From: Moniliella sp. 'wahieum'
Lineage: Eukaryota > Basidiomycota > Moniliellomycetes > Moniliellales > Moniliellaceae
Assembly: GCA_003971905.1 (NCBI GenBank)
Contig: RSEE01000023.1
Location: forward strand, 558,001-622,000
Reading direction: 5' to 3'
DNA length: 64,000 nucleotides
Of the stretch, positions 25,444 through 37,510 are shown one piece after another. The notes under the pieces are model-generated. The model was not told where the DNA came from and did not search any database. It saw nothing but the letters and a program-made list of their open reading frames with translations. The translations under genes and the position numbers were made by a program. Position 1 is the stretch's first letter, and each line of letters begins with the position of its first letter.

Positions 25444-25543
25444 GCTTCGTTGGCGCAGTTGGCTAGCGCAGGTCTCATACCATGAGTCTGAGTGGAATAT
25501 CCACGCCATCCTGAGGTCGCCAGTTCGAGCCTGGCACGAAGCA
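25444..25543 (+). tRNA. tRNA-Met (CAT), intron-containing, D/anticodon junction apparently two bases short
   Basis: The 5' acceptor strand GCTTCGT (25444-25450) pairs with ACGAAGC (25536-25542), followed by the discriminator A. The D arm GCGC-AGTTGGCTA-GCGC, anticodon CAT at 25476-25478 preceded by CT, and the T arm GCCAG-TTCGAGC-CTGGC are clear. The extra length between the anticodon and CCTG is an intron at the usual position 37/38. Counting from the D stem, two bases are missing before the anticodon stem; a lost GC from GCGCGC would restore the standard CAGGT/CCTG stem. A T7 tract follows immediately. The CAT anticodon and the absence of the initiator-type T arm suggest the elongator methionine tRNA. 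Confidence 0.85.
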
Positions 25544-25550
25544 TTTTTTT
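25544..25550 (+). terminator. RNA polymerase III terminator of tRNA-Met
   Basis: A run of seven T directly follows the tRNA discriminator base, the normal Pol III stop signal. Confidence 0.85.
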
Positions 25551-27734
25551 CGGTTCGTGGGGTTCCATGCTGCCACTCTGTGGATCTTTTTATAGTGATG
25601 CAATGCATAGGACACCTACTATCTCTGGGAGAAGCGATATTGCAGCGGTATCACTTGCATGATAGGAGACTTTTACCGCGCCATGTGTCAATCCGTGGGG
25701 CACACACGCACCATCATCTATACCTATAATACACACCTTTTTCACCGCGTCCCCCTCCTCGAGGTTTTCTTTTGTCACTTGTTAGTAGTAGTCGGGGTGT
25801 AACAGGGTGTGTGCCATAATCTTCCGTGCCGTGACCACCAGATTCTCCACTCCCGGTGCCCCTTTGTAGTTACCGGCGACCGTCTTCCCACACCACGGCT
25901 TTGCTCTTCTTCGCTTTCCCTCTCACAAACACTTTGTTCTCCGCTTATAGTGTGCTGTTGAGTGACCGAGACCTGGGGGCACCCTCTCTCTCCTGTAAGT
26001 GGACTGCTGTACGGCGGAGACTGTCTTCTCCTGTTGCACGACGCGACACGCACAACACAGTGTGCTTATTACTGAAGTGTTGTGCGACAGTGACTGTAAT
26101 ATGCTATAGTACTAGTATTAGTAGACATGAATCAGTGTTTCTGGCTGGGGCCACCACCACCACCACACCGTCGCTACTGCGATGGCATCACCCTATATGT
26201 ATGGAGTGTGCACATGTACTAATATCGGATCACTGGGAGTCTCCCCTCTCATGGCAAACCTATGCGGGAGAAAGATGCAGAGAGCTGGAATATTATATAT
26301 CAGTGTGTTGGACGGGTTGATGTGGTTCCCACGGTACCGTTGGACACCCACTTCTCCGGCGGCAGGCTTTCCAAAACAGTCAGGCATCACACTTACGCGC
26401 GCGCTGAAACTCAGACAAGAAAAGGGGTGTGTCTCTCTGGTCAATCTTATCGGAGTTGATACTGGGCGTATAGTACTCATCCTGGAGCATACTCTCGTCC
26501 AACTTCTTTTACCTCTTTGAGACTCTATATGATAGCATTGGGATATAGACACCGCCGCGTCCTCTCTCCACTGTCATCAGAAATTCTTCTCTTCCGTAGT
26601 ACGAGTAGGAACAAGGGCAGCGTGAAAGACCTACAAAAGGTAGACCAAGACGTCATATTGCCTTTTGAGAGTCGCACCGTTTTTTGATGCCCCCCAGTAC
26701 TTCTCTTGTGGTTGGCTATGGCTTCCCCGCAAGCACCAATGTGGCTGCGTCTTCGCATCGCCCTGAAGTGTCACAGAAGGCAAAGGGGCATCGTACACGG
26801 GGATCCGAGTTGTGGGAAACGGTTCAGGGCATCTCCGACAAACGAACTTGGCCCAAGCTTGACGATGACTTTTGCAGTTAAAGCCTGTTGGCCTCTCTCA
26901 TCGAGCGAGAGGCCGGAATATAGTCTCAGCATCGTATACACCCTCACGAGCACGTTCTTCCCTCTCTCTTTGGAAAAGTGGAGCAACGAAGGGGTAAGGA
27001 AGAGGGTGATCACACCTTCTTAAACTCCTGTACAGCAAGGGCTGTGTGGTTGGATGTTGGAGAGGGGACCAAAGGCGATGTTGGCCACAAAGGTTGATGA
27101 AAAGGTTTGACCAACTCGTCTCCGGCGCACGGGGGGAGGGGCTGAGCTTTGGACAAAGGGATGGGCTCCTTAGCCCCACAACACAGAATCGAAAGTGGTA
27201 GGAACATCGACTAATATCAATGCTGCCAAAGAGACTTGCGCCCCGACACGGGCGCCATGGCGTCCTGCTCCTGTGTCTACTTCGTTGCGAGAGGCTTTTG
27301 TCCTCGGGGGCGTCTGTCTGTGAAATGACATGTGACGCGGCGGTCATCAATTCTATCACCGATCAACTCACACCCATTTTAACTTTCAACTACGCACTGA
27401 GTACAAAGATAGGCGGCCCCAGATATAGTGCTAGTGGGCTGCAGGCGGCCCCTGTGCCCGCCTGGCGTGGCCAACTGACGTTTTAATGACAGCCAGGACT
27501 CCGGCAGCTGCATCAGCGGCTCAGGGTGCATCATGCATCATGCCTCTGCCCCCGGCCTGATGCATGATGACTGATGACTAGATGACTGATCTTCAGCCTT
27601 GTTCCGCATCAACCATCCACGTTCAGCGCAAGCTCCTCAGCCCCACCCTCCGGCCTCAGGCTGAGGCTTGTCCATCATCGCCATCCCCTGCCCTCACCAT
27701 CACCCCCGCTGGCTCGCACGCGGACGCCTGCGCC
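25551..27734. other. Intergenic, no gene seen
   Basis: The stretch lies between tRNA-Met and the casein kinase gene. It has several 80 to 120 codon open frames on both strands (for example 26182-26520) with no motif or signal. Near 27525-27575 are palindromic ATGCATC-type repeats and GATGACTGATGACTAGATGACTGAT, close to the kinase promoter. Confidence 0.45.
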
Positions 27735-29164
27735 ATGTCCGGTTCTTCCAGCGTCGTTGGCGTCCACTACAAGGTCGGCCGCAAGATTGGCGAGGGCTCC
27801 TTTGGAGTTATCTTCGAGGGCACCAATCTACTCAACAACCAGACCGTGGCTATCAAATTTGAGCCGCGCAAGAGCGATGCACCCCAGCTGCGCGACGAGT
27901 ACCGCTCTTACAAAATTCTCAGTGCATGTTTCGGCATCCCCCAGGTCTACTACTTTGGCCAAGAGGGGCTGCACAACGTTCTCATCATTGATCTTCTCGG
28001 GCCCTCACTCGAGGACCTGTTTGACCTGTGTGGCCGCAGGTTTTCCATCAAGACTGTGTGCATGACCGCCAAGCAGATGATCACGCGCCTCCAGAGCGTC
28101 CACGAGAAGAACCTCATCTACCGCGACATCAAGCCCGACAATTTTCTCATTGGACGGCCCCACACCAAGGGAGCCAACGTGATCCACGTCGTCGATTTTG
28201 GTATGGCCTGTATCGCGACCCCAAGACCAAGCAACACATTCCTTATCGTGAGCGCAAATCGTTGTCTGGCACGGCACGATACATGTCCATCAACACTCAC
28301 CTCGGGCGCGAGCAGTCGCGCAGAGATGATCTCGAATCGCTCGGACACGTGTTTATGTACTTTCTCCGTGGCTCGCTCCCCTGGCAGGGGCTCAAGGCCG
28401 CCACCAACAAGCAAAAGTATGAAAAGATTGGGGAGTGCAAACAGTCCACCCCGGTGGCCACGCTATGCGAGGGCTTTCCTGAGGGATTCGCAATTTACCT
28501 CAACTATGTGCGTAAACTTGGCTTTGAAGAGGAGCCTGACTACGACTTTCTTCGTGACTTGATGGACAATGTACTCAAGTCTCGGGGTGAAGAGGAGGAC
28601 GAGAAGTATGATTGGAACCTACTCCATGACGGCCAAGGGTGGGAAGCATCTCTCCAAATGCAGCACCGCGAACGTGAGCGCGAACGCGAGCGCCGGGCCG
28701 AAGAGCGGGAGCGCCGCCGTCGACAGCAACACCAACAAGTCACTCCGTCAAATGCGGCGCATGTTGGGCCACCCACAGCCGCCCAAGGCGCACCAGCGAT
28801 TGGGCGAGGTGGGTCGCAACACCACCCTGCCTTGGCTGGGGGTGTGGCGACCCCCGTCTCGGGTGAAACAGGGCGCTCTCGCCCGCCGGGTTTGGGCTTG
28901 GACTCGGGGCCGGTGGAACCGTCCGGGTCAAAAATGGCGGTTCAGGGGGCCGGTACGCAAGCAGGGACTCCGTTTGGTACAGTCGGTGCCCATGCAGGCG
29001 AAACATCGGCAGTGGCTGCCCCCGCGGCTCCGGGGGGTGAGCTGCGGCATCGCCCAAAGAAAGTCCCTTCGCCTGCCAAGCCTGTTAACCTCCCCACTCA
29101 CGCCTCCAGCAACAGGAGACAAAGCAACACCTTCCTTCATATCTTGACGTGTGGCTGTGTTTAA
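27735..29164 (+). CDS. YCK2: Casein kinase I, plasma-membrane Yck1/Yck2 type
   Basis: The ATG at 27735 gives [20 protein letters not shown]. Kinase motifs follow: GEGSFGVIF (glycine loop), VAIKFEP (the catalytic Lys), [14 protein letters not shown] (catalytic loop), DFGM, then after a break [40 protein letters not shown] and [19 protein letters not shown], all hallmarks of the CK1 family and closest to Yck1/2. At 28205 four bases appear to be missing between ATGGCC and TGTAT (AAGC expected for MAKLYRD). The C-terminus has a coiled, Arg/Glu-rich segment and a Gln/Pro/Gly-rich tail ending LTCGCV at the stop 29162-29164. Yck kinases are anchored by C-terminal palmitoylated cysteines; here CGC could serve. 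Expected roles are glucose sensing, endocytosis and septin control. Confidence 0.95.
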
Positions 29165-30181
29165 AGGAGCACCCATTTCATCCATGTTCGTTCATGTCCT
29201 GCATCCGATTCAACCCTCAGCATACCACGCCTCGTTTCCCCGGGCTACATCTTCCTCCACACGCCCCTCATTTGCGAACCACTTTTCTTGGCTGTGCTCA
29301 CAATTTGTGCCCCTCTTTGCTGCCGGCTTTTTGTTCCGTTCTGATACTTGCACACCTGCTCTTACTGCAACCGTGATCATCACGGGCGTCGCCCGCATGA
29401 GTTTTGCGATGATAGGAATGCGTAGAGGGTTTTGGCGGTATAGTAACGATGGAGAGCATTGCAATTGGGATGGATGTGGACAAGTGGCGTACTGCCACCA
29501 GATGCTTGCTAAGCCAAAGTGGGGCGAGATGCAGGCGCTGCCTAACCCTGTAGGATACGAGGGGACGGGGGCTCTGAGAGGCGGGTGTTTCCTGCTTTTC
29601 CCGGGGCGGCGGCGAGCAATGATTAATGATTAATGGACGCAGTGGGATGCGATCGCACGTGCATAATTGATGGGCGGGTGACTGAGCGTGGGTTGGGATT
29701 TGCTGTGCGTCTCCAAATGGGGCTTCGCCTGCGCGGCGCTGCGCTCTGCTCCGCCGCTCGTCGCAACGCTGCGGATGGCCAGCCCCGCGTCTCTGCCCGG
29801 CGTGCTGCCGCCTCCGCCCCCCCGTGGGCGCTGGCCGGCTCTGGCCTGGGCCCAGGCCCCGCCGCCGCGCCTGTCCCTCGCGCGCCTCGTGCACCAGCTC
29901 AGCTGCCTCGTCCACTGGGAGGAGCAGCGTGCGGCTGCGCTCGCCCACGCCGACACCCCCGCCGCCCCCGCGCCCGCCTCGGCCGCCCGCCGCCGCCCGC
30001 GTGCCCGCCACGCCTCCCGCCCTGCCTCCTCCACCACCACGCCCACCCATCCCACGCCCCCCCACAATGCTCCGCCGCTCCCTTCCCGGCGCCCACCGCA
30101 CGCCACACCCAGCCGAAGGACCCGCTTGACCCGCCGCCCCTTGCTGCCGACGCCCATCTCCTGGCCCAGGCGGACGACCTG
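29165..30181. other. Intergenic upstream of the histidine kinase gene
   Basis: The region is GC-rich towards 29750-30180, with proline/arginine-rich open frames that are probably 5' leader of the kinase gene. An in-frame extension upstream of the chosen start at 30182 is open for a long way, so the true N-terminus may lie further left. Confidence 0.45.
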
Positions 30182-33100
30182 ATGAAGCGTCTTTGGGACC
30201 AGCGCTGGACCTCCGCCCAGCACACTGCCCTTCTCACCGCCAGCACCCCTGGCGTGCCTGACCCTTCTCCCTCCACCCGACTCCCAGGAGTGGTCGCGCC
30301 ACCCCCATCAGCCCCTTTGCCCTTTCCCCCTCGGCCACCGACGATCCCTCTGCCTCCCCGCTGTGGGAAAGCGTCGAACGGCACGCCCCACCTCTCTCGC
30401 CGGTTTCTCCCGACAGCGTGCCTCGTCTCTCTCCCACTCATTAGACGCATATATGCATGCAGAAGAGGATGCCGAGCCCCGCAGCCATCTCCCGGCGGTC
30501 ACGTTGATCTGGGGGAGGGCGAGCTCTGCTCCAAGGCCATCGCTATCCCGACACCGCACCCGCCCCTGATGCCGATTCCATCCCAAATGTTGGGTGGCGA
30601 ATCGCCCACGACAGTGATGCGTGACTTGGAGTTGGCATACGTCCCTACCGATGGAGAGGATGAGGAACATTCGCCTCTTCCCAAGCTGTCGGCGGAGGAG
30701 GAGCTACGTCTGCTAAAGGCTCAGGTGCAGGACATTGCTCGGGTTTGCAAGGTGAATTCATCCTCCCCTGTTTCGATGCGAGGCCTATGACTGAACCCCC
30801 CTTGTCGTTTGCAGGCAGTGGCGTTTGGCGACTTATCCCAGTACGTGACGGTGCCGACGCGTGGACTAGTGATGCAAGACCTCAAGGAGATTATCAACCA
30901 GATGGTCAAGACCCTCTCTGAGTTTACGGCAGACGTGACTCGGGTGAGCCTCGAAGTGGGCACACAAGGTGCTCGGCGGGCAAGTCAAAGCCGAAGGTGT
31001 CGAGGGCCGCTGGAAAGAGCTTAAGGACGTCGTCAACAATCTGGCCATGAACTTGACAAACCAAGTACGTGGCGTGGGCATGTGCACCAAGGCGGTCGCT
31101 CGCGGCGACCTGAGTCGCAAAATCGAGGTTCAAGCCGAGGGTGAGATGCGCGATTTGATCGATACGATGAACACGATGGTGGACCAGCTACGGGACTTTG
31201 CCAACGAAGTGACCCGCGTCTCAAGGGAGGTGGGGTCGATGGGCCAGCTGGGAGGCCAAGCTAGCGTCCCAGGCGTCGAAGGCGTGTGGGAGGAATTGAC
31301 CATCAACGTGAACCGCATGTGCTCCAACCTGACGGAACAAGTCCGGTCCATCTCCATGGTCACTACCGCTGTAGCCAAAGGCAACTTAACCAAGACGATT
31401 GACATTGAGGCTGAAGGAGAGATGGCACAGTTGAAGGATACGGTAAACTCCATGGTCGCCCGCTTGCGGGTATTTGCGTCTGAGGTGGTGCGCATGTCGA
31501 TGGAGGTGGGTACGTACGGCAAGCTCGGCGGGCAAGCTCATGTACCCAACGTCGAGGGCACATGGAAGGACTTGACCGACAATGTAAATCGGATGGCAGA
31601 CAATTTGACCTCCCAAGTACGCGAAATTGCTCGGGTGACCAAGAATGTCGAAGAGGGCGTCTTAACTGAGTTTATCAATGTGGACGCCAAGGGCGAGATC
31701 CTGGATCTCAAGATCACTGTCAACAATATGGTCAAGCAACTCAAAACCTTGTCCGATGAGATCATCCGTGTCTCCGTCGAAGTGGGAACTGAGGGACGAC
31801 TCGGTGGGCAAGCCAATGTTCGAGGCGTCAAGGGCCAGTGGCAGGTACTCACTGACCGGGTCAACATGATGGCTGCCAACCTAACGACCCAAGTACGCTC
31901 AATTGCTGCCGTCACCACGGCTGTCGCTCGTGGTGACCTGGGGCAAACTATCAATGTTGATGCGCGGTGAGCTGCTCGACCTCAAGTTGACCGTCAATGA
32001 GATGGTCAAGTTCCTCCGCACCTTCTCCACTGAGGTGACTCGAGTCGCCCGAGAGGTGGGTACTGAGGGCAAGCTCGGGGGTAAGGCTGTCGTACTCGGC
32101 ATTGAGGGGACGTGGAAAGACCTGACAGAGTCGGTGAATACGATGGCGGGCAACCTCACTCTGCAAGTGCGCACAATTGCGCATGCCACGACGGCGGTGG
32201 CCAACGGCGATCTCAGTCAGAAGGTTACTATTGCTGTTGCGGGTGAAATGCTGGATTTGGTCAACACGATCAACAACATGATTGACCAGCTCTCCTTCTT
32301 TGCCTCAGAGGTCACCCGCGTCGCCCGCGAGGTTGGCACTGAGGGAAAGCTGGGTGTGCAGGCTGAAGCCAAAGACGTCAAGGGCAAATGGGCGGAGATT
32401 ACAGACAATGTCAACATTATGGCCAACAACCTCACTTCGCAGGTGCGCGCCTTTGCTCAGATTACTGCGGCCGCTACCGATGGAGACTTTACTCGTTTTG
32501 TCACCGTCGAGGCGAATGGCGAGATGGACTCGCTAAAGACCAAAATTAATCAGATGGTCTTTAGTTTGCGACTCTATCCAGAAGAACACGGCGGCCAGGG
32601 AGGCGGCCGAACTGGCAAACCGATCCAAATCCGAGTTCTTGGCCAACATGTCGCACGAAATCCGGACCCCGATGAACGGCATCATCGGTCTCACCACCCT
32701 TACTCTTGAGTCAGAGCTCAGTCGTGGCCAGAGGGAGAACTTGGTTACCGTTTCGACATTGGGGGCGGTCTGCTCGCTATCATTGACGACATTCTTGACA
32801 TTTCCAAGATCGAGGCTGGGCGGATGACGGTGGAGGAGGTCCCGTTCAGTTTGCGGACTATCGTGCTGGGTGTGTTAAAGACTCTCTCTGTCCGAGCCAC
32901 ACAGAAGAAGTTGCGTTTACTTTACGAAGTAACGCGTGACTGCCCCGAACCGCTCGTGGGCGATGCGCTTCGCCTCAAACAGATTATCACCAACTTGATT
33001 GGCAATGCGGTCAAGTTCACCGAATCAGGGGGGCGCGTCTCTCTCACGTGCAAGGTTGCTCGGCAGATTTCGGAAAATGAGGTGATGTTGGAGTTTTGCG

Positions 33101-34200
33101 CATCCGACTCGGGGATCGGGATCAAGCCAGAGAAGCTGGATCTCATCTTTGACACGTTTAGTCAAGCGGACGGGTCGACAACGCGTAAGTATGGTGGCAC
33201 AGGCCTAGGACTCAGCATTTCTCGCCGCTTGGTTAAGCTCATGGGTGGGGATCTGTGGGTGCAGAGCGACTACGGTAAGGGGTCCGAGTTTTTCTTCACA
33301 ATGGTGGTGCGAATCGACAAGTTGTCGCAAGAGCAGGTACTGGACAAGATCCGTCCCTACATGGGCCGCAACATCTTCTTCCTCGACACGCTCCATGATA
33401 AGACGGGGATTGTGGACATGCTACGACAGCTCAAGCTGAACCCGATCCATTGTCACTCGGTCGAGGAAGCGCTTGTGCTTACCCGTCAACATCGTCTTCC
33501 TCGTATTGATTCAATCATCGTCGACTCGATTGAAGCGGTGGGCGATTTGCTTGGTCGAAACACTGCATTATATCCCCATCAACTTGATCACGCCCTATGA
33601 AATCACACTCAGCCTCACGTTCTGTCTCGATCATGGGATTTCAAGCTACATCACTACCCCGCCTCATTGGTGGACATTATGTACACCCTCCTCCCCTCAC
33701 TGGAGAGTGCTGCGGCTGTTCTGTCGGAGGGAACAACCGAAGTAACTTATGACATTCTCCTGGCCGAAGACAATCAAGTGAACCAGAAGCTGGCGGTCAA
33801 GATGCTCAGCAATCAGGGCCACCGCATCGACGTGGTGCCCAATGGGGCAGAGGCGGTGGATGCGATTAAGCGAAAGGCGTACGATGTGATTCATGGACGT
33901 GTCGATGCCCATCATGGGGGGGATTGAAGCAACAATGGCGATTCGCGCTTGGGAGAAGAGCGAGGGGATCGAAGAGACGGCGGTGCCAATCATTGCTTTG
34001 ACCGCACATGCCATGTTGGGGGACAAGGGCGCTGCCTCCAAGCTGGGATGAATGCCTATGTTTCCAAGCCCATCCGTCGTACCGAGCTGCTCAGTGCGCT
34101 TCACAATCTTCTTCCTCCGGCCAAAGTATTTGCCCGCCATGCAAACCATGCGGCGCTGAGCCCTGGGGACAAGTTGGCGCTCACTGCAAAGGGTCGGTGA
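30182..34200 (+). CDS. NIK1: Group III hybrid histidine kinase with HAMP repeats (Nik1/Os-1/Sln-independent type)
   Basis: After an N-terminal low-complexity region, an intron (30752-30814) leads into six tandem units of about 92 residues, each with E-[VI]-x-R-[VM]-x-x-EVGT-x-G-x-LG-[GV] then NLT-x-QVR and GDL (starting near 30935, 31205, 31480, 31755, 32030 and 32305). The kinase core follows: the H box [14 protein letters not shown] at about 32648, the N box [12 protein letters not shown]1 [13 protein letters not shown] and G2 [14 protein letters not shown] receiver domain has [17 protein letters not shown], the phosphoacceptor region [19 protein letters not shown] and YVSKPI, with the stop at 34198-34200. 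Frame breaks occur near 30972, 31967, 32578, 32768, 33570, 33892 and 34040. The protein is a soluble osmosensing kinase upstream of the HOG pathway and the sensor through which phenylpyrrole and dicarboximide fungicides act. Confidence 0.97.
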
Positions 34201-34616
34201 CGATGCGAAGGCTTATAAGGACGTTCAGACCATGCAGTGCCCTGATCTCATTAACCATTTCCTTTCTCACTTCTCATCCTACCCTTATTAGCGTTTCTTC
34301 ATGTATCAGCGGGCTCGGCGCGGCCTTTTGTAGGCTTATAACCATCCCTGTCTGATCCGATCTCGCCCCTCACCAGCACCCGTACGATTATGTCTGGAGG
34401 GCAACTCCACCAGGGCCTCCTTCTCGCGGCACCTTTCCCGTGTACGTGCTACGAAAAGCACTATGCTTCAATGTTATGAGCAGCCCTTTCATAGTACCTA
34501 GCAGAGCAGTAAAGAAAAAGGATAGAATCAATAAGTGGAAGTAGTGAGCGATTGACGCGATGAAGCTTGAAGCTTGAAGATGCACCGCCTCTGGCATTTT
34601 GCTCCTGCTGCCGTCT
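34201..34616. other. Intergenic between the histidine kinase gene and tRNA-Phe
   Basis: This is the 3' flank of the kinase gene. It ends with a GAAGCTT heptamer repeat at 34561-34580, 37 bases before the tRNA. No coding region seen. Confidence 0.5.
34561..34580. repeat. Heptamer repeat (GAAGCTT), palindromic hexamer plus one base
   Basis: TGAAGCTTGAAGCTTGAAGA contains two full GAAGCTT units and a partial third. AAGCTT is a perfect palindrome. It belongs to a class of heptamer repeats seen at several places in the window. Confidence 0.7.
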
Positions 34617-34716
34617 GTCGGGTTAGCTCAGATGGGAGAGCGTGAGATTGAAGTTACTCTTCAGTACCATATCCTCGGATTCCTCAAGGTCCCCGGTTCG
34701 ATCCCGGGACACGACA
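34617..34716 (+). tRNA. tRNA-Phe (GAA) with 27-base intron
   Basis: The acceptor GTCGGGT (34617-34623) pairs with ACACGAC (34709-34715) with one mismatch, then discriminator A. D arm GCTC-AGATGGGA-GAGC, anticodon loop TTGAAG with GAA at 34650-34652, variable AGGTC and T arm CCCGG-TTCGATC-CCGGG are all present. The intron is about 34654-34680, right after the base following the anticodon, the canonical position. A31-C39 is mismatched in the anticodon stem. A TCTTTTT tract follows. Confidence 0.92.
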
Positions 34717-34838
34717 TCTTTTTCATAAGCACCAGTGTTCCCTTCTCTCTTTGGCCCCTCCCCGTCTCAGTGCATTGCTAGATGCCAAACTACTCTATTT
34801 ACTCCAACACCGGTCACTGTTCACAAACACACCATCGA

Positions 34839-37510
34839 TCACCCTGCTATGCCTCCCGCTTTGGTCTTGGCTCCAGCTTTGGCTGCAGCGGCGGCCGCCA
34901 AGGCACGCTGGGCCTCTTCGTAGTGGCGCAGATTGGTGCCGGTGAAGAAGCCATTAAAGTCGAGCCGGGCCGCGAGTTGGGTGAAATGTTGCCGTGCAGT
35001 CGCGCCCATCTCGGACTTGGGTTGTTCCGCACGCCCAACCCCCCCGTCGCAGGCAGCGGCTCGCGTGCCCCGGGTCCTTCAATGACAAACTCGAAAAAGT
35101 CCCGCAGCTGTTCTCGCACACCAACCACCAGCGCCAGCATGGTCTGGTACCGCTCCTTGAGCAGATCGACTCCTCTGCACTAGCCCGATCATCGCCCACC
35201 GAACCTTCGCTAAGCAAGTCCGGCACACATCGCCCCCCCACCGCTCGATCAAGCCAGCAAAGCGTCGCAGTTGCCCACCACCGCCATGACCAGCTTGGAC
35301 AGGGGTGGAAAGGAAAGAAGTAACCCGTCCTGAACGTATGAGAGAAAAGTGCGATGCAAAGTGCGTACATCCGCAAAATCCAGTCGAGAAGGTTGTTCCC
35401 TTGCCCCACCCCAGGCTTGAGAGGGAGCCACGCTCCGTGCCCCAAAAGAAGGGCGTACCTTGCGTGGAGAGAAGCTCGGCCCCAACGTACTGGGTGGGCG
35501 CAATTCAGGTCCGGGGGTACTCTGAGCCCGGGTTCGTATCTCCTCCAATCCGTGGGGAGGGCGCCCTCCTAACCTTGACGGGAAGGGAAGCAGTGCTTGA
35601 GTATGTTTACCAAGTTTGGTTGGGGAAGACAGGTGACGCACATTCCGCCCAGACAGGCCACTAGTTACACGGGATGGAGAGGCCGGGGGAGTGGAAGCAT
35701 TGCTAAGCCGCTTGTCCCGTTTATCTTGTCTTTCCTCGTGGGCTTGTACAGTTGGTTCAGCAGAGTGTGGTACTGTACTTCAATCACATCCGTCTACCCT
35801 GCAGTTAGTTGGGATCTAGTTGCCCCAAAAGGACGTACCTGGAAATGCCCGAGCAGCGTATCCAAAAACCAAATCAAGTCTCGAGCAGGCACCAAGTTAA
35901 GGAGCAAGTCAGAACGGTGCTTAACCTCTTTGGGGTTGACGCCGCCCTCGCCAACGCCGGTGAACTTGCGCCGCACTCGTTGGCTGTTGGAGAGGGAAGT
36001 CCAGCACCCACAACACGGCGGTGAGTATGACATAAAGCAAATAAGTAGAGAAAAAAGTCGCATACCGCCCCACTTCGGCAGGGGACAGGAATAAGTCCAA
36101 GGGAAACTCGGCCGTGTAGCTTAATTGCCACCCTGGCACTCCCGCATGAGGGAAAATTTCTCCATCTTCTCCGAGGGGACAGGACGCCAATGCAGCCGTT
36201 CCATCGATGGTTGTTCCATCTCCCCTACTGTTCGATGCAGGGCTTGTTCGAGGTCGGCTTCGTGGAGAGCGGCAGAAAACGGGGGCATACGCTTTCTCTT
36301 TTTCGTCCGCTCCAGCTCCGAGAGGAGAGAGCAGGCAAAACCGCCATTCCTTAGAAGAAAGAACTGTCCCAAGTCTTCCAGCGCCGATACGACTGCCTCG
36401 TTCGTCAATACGGTGCGCCAAAGCCACTCTCCCACCTCTTGTTGCAGGTCGAGCAAAGTTTGGGAAAACATGAGAGGGTGGCTAGGGCGTGCATCCGGTC
36501 GACGTAATCGTGCGCATGAACGGTGATGAGGGTTTGGGGTATAGGACCAGCCTCGGCCTGGCCCCGGTCCAGGGCAAAAAACTTGACCCGATGCAAGGCT
36601 CGGCCAATATAGAGGATGGTGTCAGCGAGGGGGGGAGGGATGGAGTGAGGAAAAGCATAAGGTCGTAACCCCCAATCAGAACCCACTTGCTCCACAAGAG
36701 CATCGCGACCAGATGAAACCAGGCGTGATCCCATGGACACCGGGCTTCCACTGACTGTACCCTGGCACACCCAGTCGATCAGGATCTCCATCCAGCTATG
36801 CTCCACCGCCGCGTACCAAGGCCATGAGGTCCGCCACTTGGGCAATCCCTGTATCCACCGCATGGGTCAGGAGGTCAATCAACAATCCCCCCGTCCATCC
36901 CTCCAGACCTGTGGGGAGCGTCTCCACGTCCACCTTTCGGGCAAGCCAAGTAGGTTGTAGCTCGCCCGTGGACCCAGGAGCAAGGCGCGTACCAGTCGCC
37001 GAAGTGCGACGAAACGAGGATACCAGTCAGCCAATTCGGCACGGACTGACAAGAGGGAGACAAAGGAATGGGATGCAACAAAGTCTGGGTCGCGCTCCAA
37101 TATACCCTGCTCGATGGCCACGATGCGTTTTTGGTAATCATCCAGCGCGTGCAGCAAAGCCGCACAGAGCGGGGCGAGGTGGGCAGTAACACACTCATCT
37201 CCGCGCGAGGCACGGAAGGCGACATGGCGAAGAAGTTGGGTACGGGAACGATCCATATTACTTGGGCGAAACGACGGACAATCCGGACGCTCCAGCCGAG
37301 TTCGGCTAGACTCTGGAGCTGTGCTCGCTCCCGCTTGCAGAGAAACCTCGGCGGGGACGCGCACTGAGGCATCGAGAGCGGCGAGCAGCTCGGCTCGCTG
37401 GCAAGGGTGGCCACATCATTCCCCTCTTGGATCGGGCTGCCATCAGGTGCATAGGCGGCCACAAGCGACGACGGATGACCGCCCAGGATGAGAAGCACCT
37501 CGGACAACAT
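34839..37510 (-). CDS. Gamma-tubulin complex component, GCP4-like (Spc97/Spc98 family)
   Basis: The ATG at 37510 starts MLSEVLLILGGHPSSLVAAY, matching the characteristic M-L-[HS]-E-[LV]-L opening of GCP4. Then come DDYQKRIVAIEQGILERDPD, PHSIPPPLADTILYIGRALH-R (compare GCP: IP..A.KILFVG.SV), LDLQQEVGEWLWRTVLTNEA, EDLGQFFLLRNGGFACSLLS (the L.DYFLLG.GDF element), LSYTAEFPLDLFLSPAEVGR and LIWFLDTLLGHFQV-DVIEVQ (the MxxFLxNLQYYLQVDVLE element). The end is NLRHYEEAQRALAAAAAAKA and a stop at 34839-34841. Several frame breaks and probably one or two introns (a GTACGT donor near 35838) interrupt it. GCPs assemble gamma-tubulin rings; GCP4 to 6 are missing from budding yeast but present in many filamentous and basidiomycete fungi. 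Assignment to GCP4 rather than GCP2/3 rests on the N-terminus and the short length (about 700 residues). Confidence 0.85.

Noticed and set aside
29633-30181. Separate proline/arginine-rich gene before the histidine kinase
   Set aside because: The composition follows local GC skew on both strands. It is more simply 5' leader, or an N-terminal extension of the kinase.
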